In this document: positions 9,474-18,473 of the stretch, one piece after another | Layout: each line of letters begins with the position of its first letter | How positions within the stretch are numbered: the stretch's first letter is position 1 | From: Crateriforma conspicua | Lineage (GTDB): Bacteria > Planctomycetota > Planctomycetia > Pirellulales > Pirellulaceae | DNA length: 64,000 bases | Assembly: GCF_007752935.1 (NCBI RefSeq) | Contig: NZ_CP036319.1 | Location: 5,312,501-5,376,500, forward strand | Direction of reading: 5' to 3' | Notes under the pieces: model-generated | What the model saw: only the letters and a program-made list of their open reading frames with translations | Databases searched by the model: none | Told to the model about the DNA's origin: nothing | Made by a program: the position numbers and the translations under genes

Positions 9474-9503
9474 TTGACCCGACGAATTGCTGCCGCCTAT
9501 CTT
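9474..9503 (+). promoter_or_regulatory. Promoter candidate for the structured RNA
   Basis: TTGACC at 9474-9479 and TATCTT at 9498-9503 with an 18-base spacer fit a housekeeping promoter. The next purine at a suitable distance is near 9510. No open frame of note follows, so the product is likely an RNA. Confidence 0.5.
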
Positions 9504-9509
9504 CCGCAC

Positions 9510-9788
9510 ATCGTTGGGGGCGACAAATGAAGTCGCCCGCACGACGCACGAGCAAATCAAACGGTCCTGCACCGGCTGCCACGTGAAATACCGGGGCTAG
9601 CTGCGGACGTTCAACGGCTTGATCTCACGGACGAGAGGAGGTCGTTGAAGGTGCGATTTTCCCGTGACGTTCGGGCGGTACCGAAGCATGGATGCTGACG
9701 ACCCTCGAACAACGAACCACCGGCTCCCGGAACCAAGCGCGTTGTCCTCCGCCCCCCTAGGACCTCATGCTTTCCGGGAGCTTTTTTT
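9510..9788 (+). ncRNA. Candidate stand-alone structured small RNA (about 280 nt)
   Basis: A promoter-like element and a strong intrinsic terminator bracket 280 bases with no credible protein frame. Several exact short stems can be read. These are GGGCGAC/GTCGCCC (9518-9524 with 9532-9538, loop AAATGAA), TTCAACG/CGTTGAA (9610-9616 with 9643-9649), TTCGG/CCGAA (9670-9674 with 9681-9685), and the terminal stem GCTCCCGGAA/TTCCGGGAGC (9723-9732 with 9772-9781) that encloses a GTCCT/AGGAC hairpin. The next gene downstream is on the opposite strand, so this is not a riboswitch leader. It does not show the conserved core of RNase P RNA, tmRNA or 4.5S RNA that I know. A 6S-like regulator or a planctomycete-specific RNA remains possible. 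Structure is read by eye. Confidence 0.5.
9723..9788 (+). terminator. Intrinsic terminator of the small RNA
   Basis: A perfect 10-bp stem (9723-9732 with 9772-9781) is followed by seven T at 9782-9788. The 39-base loop itself contains a short hairpin (GTCCT with AGGAC). It lies 28 bases before the end of the convergent response-regulator gene. Confidence 0.75.
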
Positions 9789-9815
9789 ATGCGCCGACAG
9801 AATCCGCCGATCAGT

Positions 9816-10565
9816 TTAGCCGCCTTCTGCTTCGTCCTTGCCTTCGGGATTCAGCACGAAGCGATAGCCGGCGTCGCGGACCGTCAATAAATGGACCGGG
9901 TTTCCGCTGTCGACTTCGATGATTTTTCGAAGCCGAGCGATGAATTGATCGACCGCTCGCGTCTGCAGATTGCCGTTCATTTCCCAGACCTCGGACAACA
10001 ATTCGGCCCTGCTGATGACACGGTTGGGATTTTCCACAAAATAACGCAGCAGCCGAAGTTCCTTGGATGTCATGCGAACATCGCGATCACCCGCGCGGCA
10101 TTCGTGCGTGTCAAAATCAACTTGAACGTGACCGAATTCGATCTGTCGCAATGCGGGTGGCGGCGGCTTGGGTGCCTCGGTGGCATGGTGGCCGTTGCCG
10201 GTGTGCAACAGGTTTTTGACGCGGCTGAGCAGTTCGTCCAACTCGAACGGCTTGCTCATGTACTGATTTGCACCGACGTCGAATCCACGTGTACGATCCT
10301 CCGCCAGCGTTCGAGCCGACAGCATCAAGATCGGCAAGGTGCGACCGGCACTCCGCAAGCGTTCACAAACCGTATAGCCACTCATTCCTGGCAGCATCAG
10401 ATCCAAGATCACCAAGTCAACACTGTCGCCGACCGATTCCATGATCCGCAGCGCCGTTTGGCCGTCTTCGGCAATGGTGACGCGATAGCTGTCTGCTTCA
10501 AGGTTGTACTTGATCCCGACAGCCAAATGCTTTTCGTCTTCGACGACCAGGATGTGGAAACGCAT
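9816..10565 (-). CDS. OmpR-family response regulator
   Basis: The 249-residue protein has an N-terminal receiver domain with acidic pocket residues E9-D10-E11, the phosphorylatable D55 in ILDLMLPGMSGY, and the conserved Lys in MSKPFE. A C-terminal winged-helix DNA-binding domain (about 140-240) shows the OmpR/PhoB pattern MTSKELRLLRYFVENPNRVISRAELL-like, with RAVDQFIARLRKI and a final TVRDAGYRF. It would bind DNA and switch genes on or off when phosphorylated by its partner kinase, very likely the one at 10674-11918, 108 bases upstream on the same strand. The ATG at 10565 is the only good start. Target genes are unknown. Confidence 0.95.
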   Translation of the reverse strand: MRFHILVVEDEKHLAVGIKYNLEADSYRVTIAEDGQTALRIMESVGDSVDLVILDLMLPGMSGYTVCERLRSAGRTLPILMLSARTLAEDRTRGFDVGANQYMSKPFELDELLSRVKNLLHTGNGHHATEAPKPPPPALRQIEFGHVQVDFDTHECRAGDRDVRMTSKELRLLRYFVENPNRVISRAELLSEVWEMNGNLQTRAVDQFIARLRKIIEVDSGNPVHLLTVRDAGYRFVLNPEGKDEAEGG

Positions 10566-10673
10566 GAATCAGTGAATGAAAAGAGACCAGTGAAAATGAA
10601 AAACAAACGCGATTGTTGATCGGATTGCAAAAGCGGATCAACGTGGCATGCGGGTTCGATTGCGATCGATGCT

Positions 10674-11918
10674 TCATCCGCCGCTGGGCCCACCAGGCTT
10701 GGCCAGGCGAACCGTCGATTCGTCAGACTTGATGCTTTCTTGGCCGTCGCCCTTTGGATCGAATTGATTGATCGGCAGCTTCATCGGATCTTCGCCGGGC
10801 GGAAAATCCAGCAGTGACGTCGGTGGTGATTCGGTATCGTCGCCCGATCGTGCCTGTTCGTGTTGCCAGACGGACCGCAACAAAACTTCAAATTCAGTTC
10901 CGCCCCCGGTGCGATCGTTCACCCGAACGACACCACCTAGCGTCTTCGCGACGTTACGAACCAAATACAACCCCAAGCCCGTTCCCGGCTTGCTGCGTTC
11001 GAGTTCATTGCCAAGCCGAACGAAGCGTCCAAAAACCTTTCGTCGCTGATCCATCGGAATGCCGCATCCGTTATCAGCGACACGAACGATCACGTCTTTT
11101 TGGTTCTGGGTCGAAACAGTGACCACGACTTCCGGTGGGTCGCCGGCATACTTCACCGCATTGTCGATCAAATTACGAAACAGGATCTCCAACTGAATCA
11201 ACTGGCTGTTAACCGTGACTTGGTTTGACCGTATCGACACGACGCTGGGGTCGGTGCGATACCGCAGGCATGCGGCCTGGGCCAACTGATCCAATAACTC
11301 ATCCAAACGAACGGTTGCCGGCGGCTGTGGTTCCACGCCACGCTCGATTCTAGCCGCGTCCAGCAAGTGATTGATCAGCGAGTCGAGGCGTTCGACGTCT
11401 TCCAGCATCGTGCGATGAAAATGCTGTTGTTGATCGGCATCGACCGCCCGTCGGGTCATCGTCTGTAGATACAGCTTCAGAGACGCCAGGGGACTCTTCA
11501 GTTCATGAGTCACCGAATCAATGAAGTTCGACTGACGGCGATTCAAATTGAATGCTTTGACCGTCAGCGTCAGGTAGGTGATCACGCCTGCCAAAACGAA
11601 TGTCAGCAAGACGCCACCGGTCGCCAACATCGCCCAAAACATCGTCGGCGACACCGGCGTACCGGTCGCGCCCAAGATGTTTCCCACCACCCACATCGCG
11701 CCCAAGATGATCACCAATACGATCATCACGACGCCAAGGACGACGGGGCCTTTCAGGGATCGACGCTCGAGCAACAGGTTCCTCGCTGGAAATTGGGTTC
11801 GGTTCTTGAGATCACACGCCGGAGTGACGATTTTAGTGTTGTCCTCTCGCCGACAACATCGGTCCGGAAACCGACATGTGGGTGGGGACGTCGGACGTTT
11901 GGCTTTGTTTTGGCGCAC
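10674..11918 (-). CDS. Membrane sensor histidine kinase
   Basis: Two membrane helices lie near the N-terminus (VVLGVVMIVLVIILGAMWVV and MFWAMLATGGVLLTFVLAG), separated by only a short loop, so the protein has almost no extracytoplasmic sensor domain. Next come the H-box SVTHELKSPLASL, N-box NLIDNAVKYA, G1 DNGCGIP and G2 GTGLGLYLV of HisKA/HATPase kinases. It should phosphorylate the response regulator encoded 108 bases downstream. The longest frame starts at GTG 11918, but its first ~48 residues are basic and unlike a protein start. A TTG at 11774 has GCGAGGA a few bases upstream and places the first helix near the N-terminus, so 11774 is a serious alternative. The tail after the ATPase domain is polar and low in complexity. 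Confidence 0.92.
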   Translation of the reverse strand: MRQNKAKRPTSPPTCRFPDRCCRREDNTKIVTPACDLKNRTQFPARNLLLERRSLKGPVVLGVVMIVLVIILGAMWVVGNILGATGTPVSPTMFWAMLATGGVLLTFVLAGVITYLTLTVKAFNLNRRQSNFIDSVTHELKSPLASLKLYLQTMTRRAVDADQQQHFHRTMLEDVERLDSLINHLLDAARIERGVEPQPPATVRLDELLDQLAQAACLRYRTDPSVVSIRSNQVTVNSQLIQLEILFRNLIDNAVKYAGDPPEVVVTVSTQNQKDVIVRVADNGCGIPMDQRRKVFGRFVRLGNELERSKPGTGLGLYLVRNVAKTLGGVVRVNDRTGGGTEFEVLLRSVWQHEQARSGDDTESPPTSLLDFPPGEDPMKLPINQFDPKGDGQESIKSDESTVRLAKPGGPSGG

Positions 11919-12098
11919 CCGATTTCGGTCTCAGCACGGCCCAACCGTACACATGTGCACGCGTGCACACGCGGGAATTCCAGAATTCTTCACGCGTAAG
12001 GCACCAAATTTGCAAAATCGGCGGTGACCGGGGACAGCCACCCCGTAATAATGTGTTTAGGCGGCCTTAAACCCCGTAACGTCATGGAGCCTTCGAGG

Positions 12099-12545
12099 AT
12101 GAGTGCCGAGCTCGGAAGCGGACAAATTGCCGAACGGATTGTCCGCCAAGTTAAAAAAGACAGCATCCGCGCCCTGATGCGTGGGCGATATTGCACCGCA
12201 CGTAGCGAAATCGTGCATTTGCGGTGCATCGACGATCACCCTGAAACAGACGACTCCTTCGGCAGCCAGTTGTGGTACTTCGAAGGTGTCGGCGTCAATG
12301 AACTCGACCACCGTCACCTGATCTACGGGGTGATGGAGTACTCGATCCAGTTCGGACTGTTGGAACTGATCGATGACGGCGTGTTCGAATCCGAACATCA
12401 GCGTGAACGTTTTCGGAACCTGTACGAAAACGATTACGAACGTCCCAGTTGGCAGCAGCCTCAGCATCGCTGGCTGGCGGCGGGTTTGATGACGACGTCC
12501 GCGTTGACGCTGGTTTATCTGCTGTTTCGCTACCTGAGCGTGTAG
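12099..12545 (+). CDS. Unknown 148-aa protein with a C-terminal membrane anchor
   Basis: I do not recognise the family. From ATG 12099 (GGAG at 12086-12089, nine bases away) the protein is mostly polar and acidic, with IAERIVRQVKKDSIRALMRGRY near the start and YGVMEYSIQFGLLELID in the middle. It ends with one hydrophobic helix (LAAGLMTTSALTLVYLLFRYL) directly at the C-terminus. That layout suggests a tail-anchored inner-membrane protein with its bulk in the cytoplasm. ATG 12084 and ATG 12024 are alternative starts without a visible binding site. It lies between the divergent histidine kinase and an ABC exporter operon on its own strand, 143 bases before that operon. Confidence 0.7.
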   Translation: MSAELGSGQIAERIVRQVKKDSIRALMRGRYCTARSEIVHLRCIDDHPETDDSFGSQLWYFEGVGVNELDHRHLIYGVMEYSIQFGLLELIDDGVFESEHQRERFRNLYENDYERPSWQQPQHRWLAAGLMTTSALTLVYLLFRYLSV

Positions 12546-12688
12546 CCCCCGAATCGAAAAAAGCCCCCGCGGGCCGGTACTCTTTGGGTCATTTTTCGTC
12601 GCTCCGCACGGCCACCGCTGGCCGGCGGCTGACAAGGCGGGACGCTGTGCGATAGTCTGTCACGATACTTCACGCAAAGGAATATCTG

Positions 12689-13819
12689 GTGACAGCAACG
12701 ACGCCGGGCGACGGCACGGCCGTTCCAAGGTTCGACACCGAATCTCAAAGTGATGCGCCCGGTCTTGCCTCCGATGCGGTCAGGGCCTCCGAAGCAGCGA
12801 TCGTCCGAGTCACCAATTTGCAAAAATCGTATCGCGGCGGCTCCGTGATGCGCCGCACGCCGGTGAAAGCCCTGAGGGGTGTCACCTTGCAGGCGTACGC
12901 GGGCGAAGTTTTTGGATTGTTGGGCCCCAACGGCGCCGGCAAAACGACGTTGATCAAAACACTGCTGGGCATCATCCAGCCCAGCGGGGGCACCGCGGAG
13001 CTGTTCGGCATCCCCGTGCATTCCTTTTCCGCCCGTCGCCGCGTCGGCTACCTGCCGGAATCGTTGCGAATCGACCGCCACCATACGGCGCGCACGGCTT
13101 TGTGGTATTACGGCCGGCTAAGTGGGATGACGAGAGCCCAGATCCAGCAGCGACGCGAATCTCTTTTGAAACTGGTCGGGCTGGAAAACCGCAGCCGCGA
13201 ATCGGTCCGCCGATTCAGCAAAGGAATGTATCAGCGACTCGGCCTGGCCCAGGCTTTGATGCACAATCCCGATCTGCTGATCTTGGATGAACCGACCGAC
13301 GGGCTGGACCCCGTTGGACGCAACGAAGTCCGCCGCGTGATCGAACGATTGCGAGACGACGGAAAAACAATCTTTTTAAACAGCCACATCCTGCAGGAAG
13401 TCGAATTGGTCTGCAGCCGTGTCGCGATCATGGCCGGCGGGGAAGTGAAGGGCATTGGCACCATTGACGAATTACGCGGTGACGCCGACGGATCGCATGT
13501 GTCCCTGCATCTGCGTGTCAGTTTGGCGGATTACCAAGACGGGCCGGAAACACCGACGCACAATACAGATTTTGCCGCAGTCTGCCAACGATTGAACGAT
13601 TCACTTGGCCAAGCCGGCTTCAACACTCAAAACGTTGCACCGGAGAAAGACGACGCGGTCTGTCGCCTAGCGGTTTTGGTTGACCGCAACGAAGGCAGCA
13701 ACGCATTGGTCGACTGGCTGCGGTCCCGCGATATCCGCCTGTTGGAATTGACCACCCATCGTCCCAGTCTGGAAGACACGTTTTTGCGGTTGGTCGGACG
13801 TGTGGATACGCAAGACTGA
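12689..13819 (+). CDS. ABC transporter ATP-binding protein (CcmA/GldA-like)
   Basis: The 376-residue ATPase has Walker A GPNGAGKT, the Q-loop region YLPES, signature-like VRRFSKGMYQRLGLAQAL, Walker B LLILDEPTDGLDP and H-loop NSHIL. The substitution of LSGGQ by FSKGM is typical of the NatA/CcmA/GldA exporter ATPases. About 35 polar residues precede the domain and about 100 residues follow it, as in ATPases paired with ABC-2 permeases. GTG at 12689 has AAAGGA upstream. The permease gene starts 17 bases after its stop, so the two form an operon. The substrate is unknown. Members of this family act in gliding, copper-enzyme maturation, lipid or drug export. Confidence 0.92.
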   Translation: MTATTPGDGTAVPRFDTESQSDAPGLASDAVRASEAAIVRVTNLQKSYRGGSVMRRTPVKALRGVTLQAYAGEVFGLLGPNGAGKTTLIKTLLGIIQPSGGTAELFGIPVHSFSARRRVGYLPESLRIDRHHTARTALWYYGRLSGMTRAQIQQRRESLLKLVGLENRSRESVRRFSKGMYQRLGLAQALMHNPDLLILDEPTDGLDPVGRNEVRRVIERLRDDGKTIFLNSHILQEVELVCSRVAIMAGGEVKGIGTIDELRGDADGSHVSLHLRVSLADYQDGPETPTHNTDFAAVCQRLNDSLGQAGFNTQNVAPEKDDAVCRLAVLVDRNEGSNALVDWLRSRDIRLLELTTHRPSLEDTFLRLVGRVDTQD

Positions 13820-13836
13820 CAAAGGAAGCCCAAACG

Positions 13837-16209
13837 GTGCGATCATTCCGCTTTTCAGCGTACACCGCCATTCTGATCGATTCATTCCACGCGGCATTGG
13901 CGTCACGTGTGTTGTGGTGTGCGTTCGTCGCGATTTGGCTGCTGCTGCTCGCATTAGCGCCAATCGGATACCGAGAAGACCTGACCACCGATTTTCGCTG
14001 GCAGGACTTTGCAGCCGGCACGAAACTGAAGGCGATGTTGGCCACCGGTTTGGTCCAGCCCGAACAGACCGGACCGGCTGTCGCAAAGATTGCCAATGCA
14101 TTGCCAGATGATTTGAAAGACCAACTTCGTCAGGTCGGCGAAGGCAGCGAGGTTCGCATCCCGCTGAGCGATTTTGCCGATGCGTTCAACGATTTGTTGG
14201 ACGATCCATCTTGGTATGATCCGGTCGCCTGGCAGGATCTGCTGGCCCCGTTTGAATTGATCAAACGCCAGCAATCAAACCCTGACGACTGGACAAAATC
14301 CGAACGCAGACGGGTGGCCCGACTTCGTTTGGAAACGGCCTTGCCAGGCGTCTTCGAAGCCAGATCCGCACAATCCATCTTGATGACCTACGCGGGATTT
14401 GATTTCCCCGCGTCTTTTACCATTGACCAGCGCCAGTTCAAAGCGTTGATCAACCAATTCGTTTTGCCTCAGCTGATCAACTTGCTTCTGGGTTTCGTCC
14501 TGGTCTTCTTAGGAATCTTGGTGACCGCATCATTGATTCCGGACCTATTGCAACCGGGCAGCCTTCACTTGCTGCTTAGCAAACCGATCAGCCGCCCGAT
14601 GCTTTTTTTGACAAAGTTTCTGGGCGGCTGTGCGTTCGTTTTTCTATGCGTGGTCCAACTTGTCATCGGCTTGTGGCTGATTGCGGGTTTGCGATTGGAT
14701 ATCTGGAACGCACGTCTGCTGTGGTGCATTCCGGTCAGCGTGTTTCTGTTTTCGGTCTTTTACAGCGTGTCAGTGTTGGCCGGATTGCGTTGGCGATCTC
14801 CCATCTTGTCGATCGGCGTGACCTGCATGTTCGGGGCGATCGTATTCGTGGTCGGTTTCGTCGGTGGGTTGTTTGACGGACTGGTCCGCCGTCCCGACGA
14901 AGTGATCGCGGTGACGGTGGACCAGGATGACATCATTGTAAAAACCCGGGGTCAAGGCCTTCAGCGTTACGACGGCGATTCCAACCAATGGGTCGACATC
15001 GTCGAAAGCCAAGCGATGGGGCGTGATCGGGTGCTGTCACCGGTGTCGATGGATGAAGGGACGATCGCATCGGCCAGAATCAGTGGTGGTCGGTTCAATG
15101 CATTCGGCGCTGGCACATTGGACTTGCTGGTCTTTCGCCGCCGCAATGATTGGGAACCGGAACGCCTGGCTCGGTTGCCCGTTTCCACCGTGGATCTTCG
15201 ATCGGACCGGGCAGGGCACCTGTACGCCAAGAACATGGGCGACCTGTTCGTCGCTGACATCGATGCCATTGTTGACGACGAAGCACAGACCGCTGACGAC
15301 GCGGAAGCCGAATCGTCCATGACCAACTGGCTGTCCAAGTTGTTGTCGATGCAGGGTGCGGGGACCGAACGTTTTCGGTCCATCATTCCCGCCAAAGCAA
15401 GTGTCGCCAGCCCCAGTGAGTTCGCCGTCGCCGATGACGGCCGATCCCTCTGGCTGATCAGCGCGGGCCGCATTTTCAAACTGGAAAAACCCAGTGCGTC
15501 AACCAACGGCCCTTGGGATCTAGACGCGTCCACCGAAGCCGAAGGTGAAGCGTCCGCCGATGCACGGATCGCAATTAGCGGCAACGTCTTGCTGGTTTCA
15601 CGCCTGAACGAGCCATTGCAGTTCTTTGATGCCCGCGATTTGACGCCGATCAAAGCCCAACATGCACAGGGCCTACAACCCGAGTGGGACTTGGTCAAAG
15701 TCATCGGACTGGAAACCCAAAACGACGGCAGAATTCAATTTGCCTTTGTGAATGCCGACGCACAGGCTGGGTTGATCGAAGTCGACATCGTCGGAGACGA
15801 GCCGACATTCAAAACACAGACGTTTCCGTTTCGCGAAGTGGTGTCAATCAGCCGTATTGATCAACCCAATCAAGTCATTCTCTCGCACCACATTGATCAA
15901 CTTGAATGGATCGACTTGCGGACGATGCAAAGCACCAAAGCCGTCCGGCCAAACATGTCAACTTGGCGTCTGGTCGATCGCTACGTGATCACTCCCCTGC
16001 GAACGATCATTCCACAGACCGGCGAATTGGGCGGAACCGTCGCCGCGATCATCGGCGGCAGCGATACCGCAGAAATACCAGGTGGGCCCAACCGCGATGA
16101 CGAACAGGTCGTCCGGTACCCGATCGTTCGACCGGTGGTCAGCTGCGCGGCATTCACACTGGTCATGCTGACGATCGGTTGCGTCTACTTTTCACGCAGC
16201 GACTACTGA
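13837..16209 (+). CDS. ABC-2-type permease with a ~400-residue soluble domain
   Basis: This 790-residue partner of the preceding ATPase starts at GTG 13837 behind AAGGA. One membrane helix lies near residues 25-43, followed by a soluble stretch to about 200. Four more helices lie between about 205 and 348 (for example LINLLLGFVLVFLGILVTAS and FLGGCAFVFLCVVQLVIGLWL). Then a long soluble region of about 400 residues follows, and one last helix sits at the C-terminus (PVVSCAAFTLVMLTIGCVYF). The helix count puts the large domain outside the cytoplasm if the ends are cytoplasmic. The domain has repeated short strand-like units with Asp and Gly turns that could be a beta-propeller, but I cannot name its family. 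Ordinary permeases of this kind have only 230-550 residues. Confidence 0.82.
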   Translation: MRSFRFSAYTAILIDSFHAALASRVLWCAFVAIWLLLLALAPIGYREDLTTDFRWQDFAAGTKLKAMLATGLVQPEQTGPAVAKIANALPDDLKDQLRQVGEGSEVRIPLSDFADAFNDLLDDPSWYDPVAWQDLLAPFELIKRQQSNPDDWTKSERRRVARLRLETALPGVFEARSAQSILMTYAGFDFPASFTIDQRQFKALINQFVLPQLINLLLGFVLVFLGILVTASLIPDLLQPGSLHLLLSKPISRPMLFLTKFLGGCAFVFLCVVQLVIGLWLIAGLRLDIWNARLLWCIPVSVFLFSVFYSVSVLAGLRWRSPILSIGVTCMFGAIVFVVGFVGGLFDGLVRRPDEVIAVTVDQDDIIVKTRGQGLQRYDGDSNQWVDIVESQAMGRDRVLSPVSMDEGTIASARISGGRFNAFGAGTLDLLVFRRRNDWEPERLARLPVSTVDLRSDRAGHLYAKNMGDLFVADIDAIVDDEAQTADDAEAESSMTNWLSKLLSMQGAGTERFRSIIPAKASVASPSEFAVADDGRSLWLISAGRIFKLEKPSASTNGPWDLDASTEAEGEASADARIAISGNVLLVSRLNEPLQFFDARDLTPIKAQHAQGLQPEWDLVKVIGLETQNDGRIQFAFVNADAQAGLIEVDIVGDEPTFKTQTFPFREVVSISRIDQPNQVILSHHIDQLEWIDLRTMQSTKAVRPNMSTWRLVDRYVITPLRTIIPQTGELGGTVAAIIGGSDTAEIPGGPNRDDEQVVRYPIVRPVVSCAAFTLVMLTIGCVYFSRSDY

Positions 16210-16262
16210 GACTCACTCACTAAGACGCGTCTACGAAGACAACGCGACCTGCACCGGCGGCA

Positions 16263-16463
16263 TCAGACCTTCACGTCCAGATAACCCTGGGCGATCTGTT
16301 TCTGGGCCGTCGCAATGGTTTCCAGCAGCTGATTGATGGCGTCGCCGGTCTGCTTCGTCGCATCCAGTTGCTTTGCGGCAACCGCGGTAGCGACCTGCTG
16401 ATTCGTCGATGCCTGACGAGCCTGCAGCACCTGTGCGATGACGGGATCAAGACCGGAAGTCAT
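16263..16463 (-). CDS. YjfB-like putative motility protein
   Basis: This 66-residue protein is almost entirely helical: Ala/Gln-rich, with repeated AVAAKQLDATKQTGDAINQL. It ends in the short GYLDVKV motif that closes YjfB-type proteins (usually LGxxIDxxV). YjfB homologues lie with or near flagellar and chemotaxis genes in several phyla, but their role is not established. Planctomycetes have flagellated swarmer cells, so a motility link is plausible. The gene stands alone between the ABC operon (53 bases away, convergent) and xylulokinase. The family call rests on length, composition and the C-terminal motif. Confidence 0.55.
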   Translation of the reverse strand: MTSGLDPVIAQVLQARQASTNQQVATAVAAKQLDATKQTGDAINQLLETIATAQKQIAQGYLDVKV

Positions 16464-16628
16464 AACAGTGATTTCAAAACCGATGCATTGGGTATGGATA
16501 ACCAGCTATCAGCCCATCGGTCACTCAGCTCGTCTTGGCAACGAATTCTATTGCCAAATACCTGACAAGCTCTCCGTCGGGATTCCGGCGATGCGGATTA
16601 GGGCGACCGTAATGATTACGGCAAAGGC

Positions 16629-18161
16629 CTACAGAAACGCTTCGCGATACTCAGCCAACGCTTGGGTCGATTCTTTCAGCTGACCGTAAAGGTCGCGATA
16701 GACGGGGAACAACGCGTTGTATCGTTTGGCGGCGGCGCGATCTGCTTGCGTTTCTTCGGCCACCAAGATATTCGCTTTGCATGCGGATTCGATGTTGCGG
16801 TGCAGACCATCACCGACCATCGCCAGCAACGCCACGCCATACGCTGGCCCTTGTTCGACCTTCAGCGTGGTGACCTTGCGTCCAAAAACATCCGCTTGCA
16901 TCTGACGCCAGAACGGATTCTTGCTGCCGCCACCAGAAACGCGAATTTGGCGGACAGGCACGTCCAACGATTCGATGATGTTCAAACTGTCACGCAACGC
17001 GAACGTGATTCCCTCCATCACGGCGCGCGTCATCGCACCACGATTGTGGTTCATCCCCAGACCGACAAACGATCCGCGAACATCAGGATCCGCGTGAGGC
17101 GTACGTTCGCCATTCAAATACGGCAGAAACACCAAACCTTCGCTGCCCGCATCGATCTTCTTGGCTTCTTCGGTAACCGCTTTGTAGACGTCCTTTCCGC
17201 TGACACCGGCTAATCCTTGAATGACACTCTCGACCCACCACTGCAACGAACCGCCGCTGGTCAGATTGACGCCCATCATGTGCCACTTGCCACGCACCGC
17301 ATGACAAAACGTGTGCAGCCGACCGGCCGCGTCGTACTGTGGTTCATCGCTGTGCACAAACATGACACCACTGGTTCCGATGGACGTACTAAGCACGCCC
17401 TTCTTCACCACACCATTTCCAACCGCACCGGCCGCACAATCGCCGGCCCCGCCGATCACTTTGCAATCCGTGGTCAGACCCAGAGCCTTGGCGGCTTCGG
17501 ACGTCAACTGTCCGGTAACCTCTTCGCTTTCGACGACGCGAGGCAACAGATCCGGATCCAAATCCAATTTACCCAACAACTTCTTTGACCAGTTTCGACG
17601 CACCACATCCAATAGCAGGGTGCCACTGGCGTCACTGACCTCGGTGACGTAATCACCAATCAGGCGGCGCCGGATCTCGTCCTTGGGCAACAGGACCTTG
17701 GCCAGCTTGGCGAAATTTCGTTTTTCGTTGTTTCGCATCCACAGGATTTTGGGTGCTTGAAAACCGGTCAACGCCGGATTCGCCACCATCTTGATCAACG
17801 CAGATCGTCCGCCGGCACTTTCAGTGATCTCATCACATTCCGCTGCCGTGCGTTGGTCGTTCCACAACAGAGCGGGCCGAATCACATTGTCGTCTTTGTC
17901 CAGAAAGACACTGCCGTGCATCTGGCCGCTAAGGCCGATGGCTTTGACATCCGATGCGTCGACCTTGCCTTTCTTGATCACCGCACGGACCGTCTTCACC
18001 GTTGCTTTCCACCAATCGTCCGGGTCCTGTTGGGTCCAACCCGGTCGGGGCTGTTCCAACGGATACGACGCATCACTTTCGGCGACGACATTGCCCGCCT
18101 CGTCGACCAACAAGGTCTTGGTGCCACTCGTCCCGACGTCAATTCCTAGATAGAAAGCCAT
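16629..18161 (-). CDS. xylB: Xylulokinase
   Basis: The 510-residue protein belongs to the FGGY carbohydrate kinases. It shows the N-terminal phosphate loop YLGIDVGTSGTKTLL, the SGQMHGSVFLD segment with the substrate-contact residues of xylulokinases, GGAGDCAAGAVGNG, a second ATPase loop SIGTSG and the adenosine motif RVSGGGSKNPFWRQM. It phosphorylates D-xylulose to xylulose 5-phosphate, which feeds the pentose phosphate pathway. I chose ATG 18161 because it places LGIDVG at residue 5, as in the family. The frame extends to 18266 only through non-homologous sequence. No xylose isomerase gene is adjacent, so this is an isolated copy. It is divergent from the lipoprotein gene at 18474. Confidence 0.94.
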   Translation of the reverse strand: MAFYLGIDVGTSGTKTLLVDEAGNVVAESDASYPLEQPRPGWTQQDPDDWWKATVKTVRAVIKKGKVDASDVKAIGLSGQMHGSVFLDKDDNVIRPALLWNDQRTAAECDEITESAGGRSALIKMVANPALTGFQAPKILWMRNNEKRNFAKLAKVLLPKDEIRRRLIGDYVTEVSDASGTLLLDVVRRNWSKKLLGKLDLDPDLLPRVVESEEVTGQLTSEAAKALGLTTDCKVIGGAGDCAAGAVGNGVVKKGVLSTSIGTSGVMFVHSDEPQYDAAGRLHTFCHAVRGKWHMMGVNLTSGGSLQWWVESVIQGLAGVSGKDVYKAVTEEAKKIDAGSEGLVFLPYLNGERTPHADPDVRGSFVGLGMNHNRGAMTRAVMEGITFALRDSLNIIESLDVPVRQIRVSGGGSKNPFWRQMQADVFGRKVTTLKVEQGPAYGVALLAMVGDGLHRNIESACKANILVAEETQADRAAAKRYNALFPVYRDLYGQLKESTQALAEYREAFL

Positions 18162-18473
18162 GATGCTGTGATGATTCGTAGTGCGGTTTGAAAAGGACGC
18201 CGGCGAACGTCGATCTTCCTGACAAACATGGATCTTCCGTGCCCGGTGCGTCGAACTGGTCCGCAATATAATGCGTAACGACTCGCTTAGCAGACGCCGC
18301 GCGTCGAAAGTCGTCAGGGCAGGGTCTGACTGCGACTATCCTTCGCGATCGATGGCGGATGCTTCACTCGTCGATTCGCATCTGTTGCTGACGTGTTCGT
18401 CGCAGCCCAGATGCCACGCCCCGTGTCATATGCCGTCTTGATCCCACTGTTTTAAAACTCCAAATCTTTCGTC
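18162..18473. other. Divergent intergenic region
   Basis: About 310 bases between the starts of xylB (minus) and the lipoprotein gene (plus). A short A/T element AATATAAT at 18265-18272 could serve as a -10 box on either strand, but no convincing -35 box accompanies it. I see no RNA gene or repeat. Confidence 0.35.

Noticed and set aside
12562-12575. GC-rich hairpin with six A before it (a terminator for the minus strand)
   Set aside because: No minus-strand gene ends upstream of it, and the stem is only four base pairs, so it is probably incidental.
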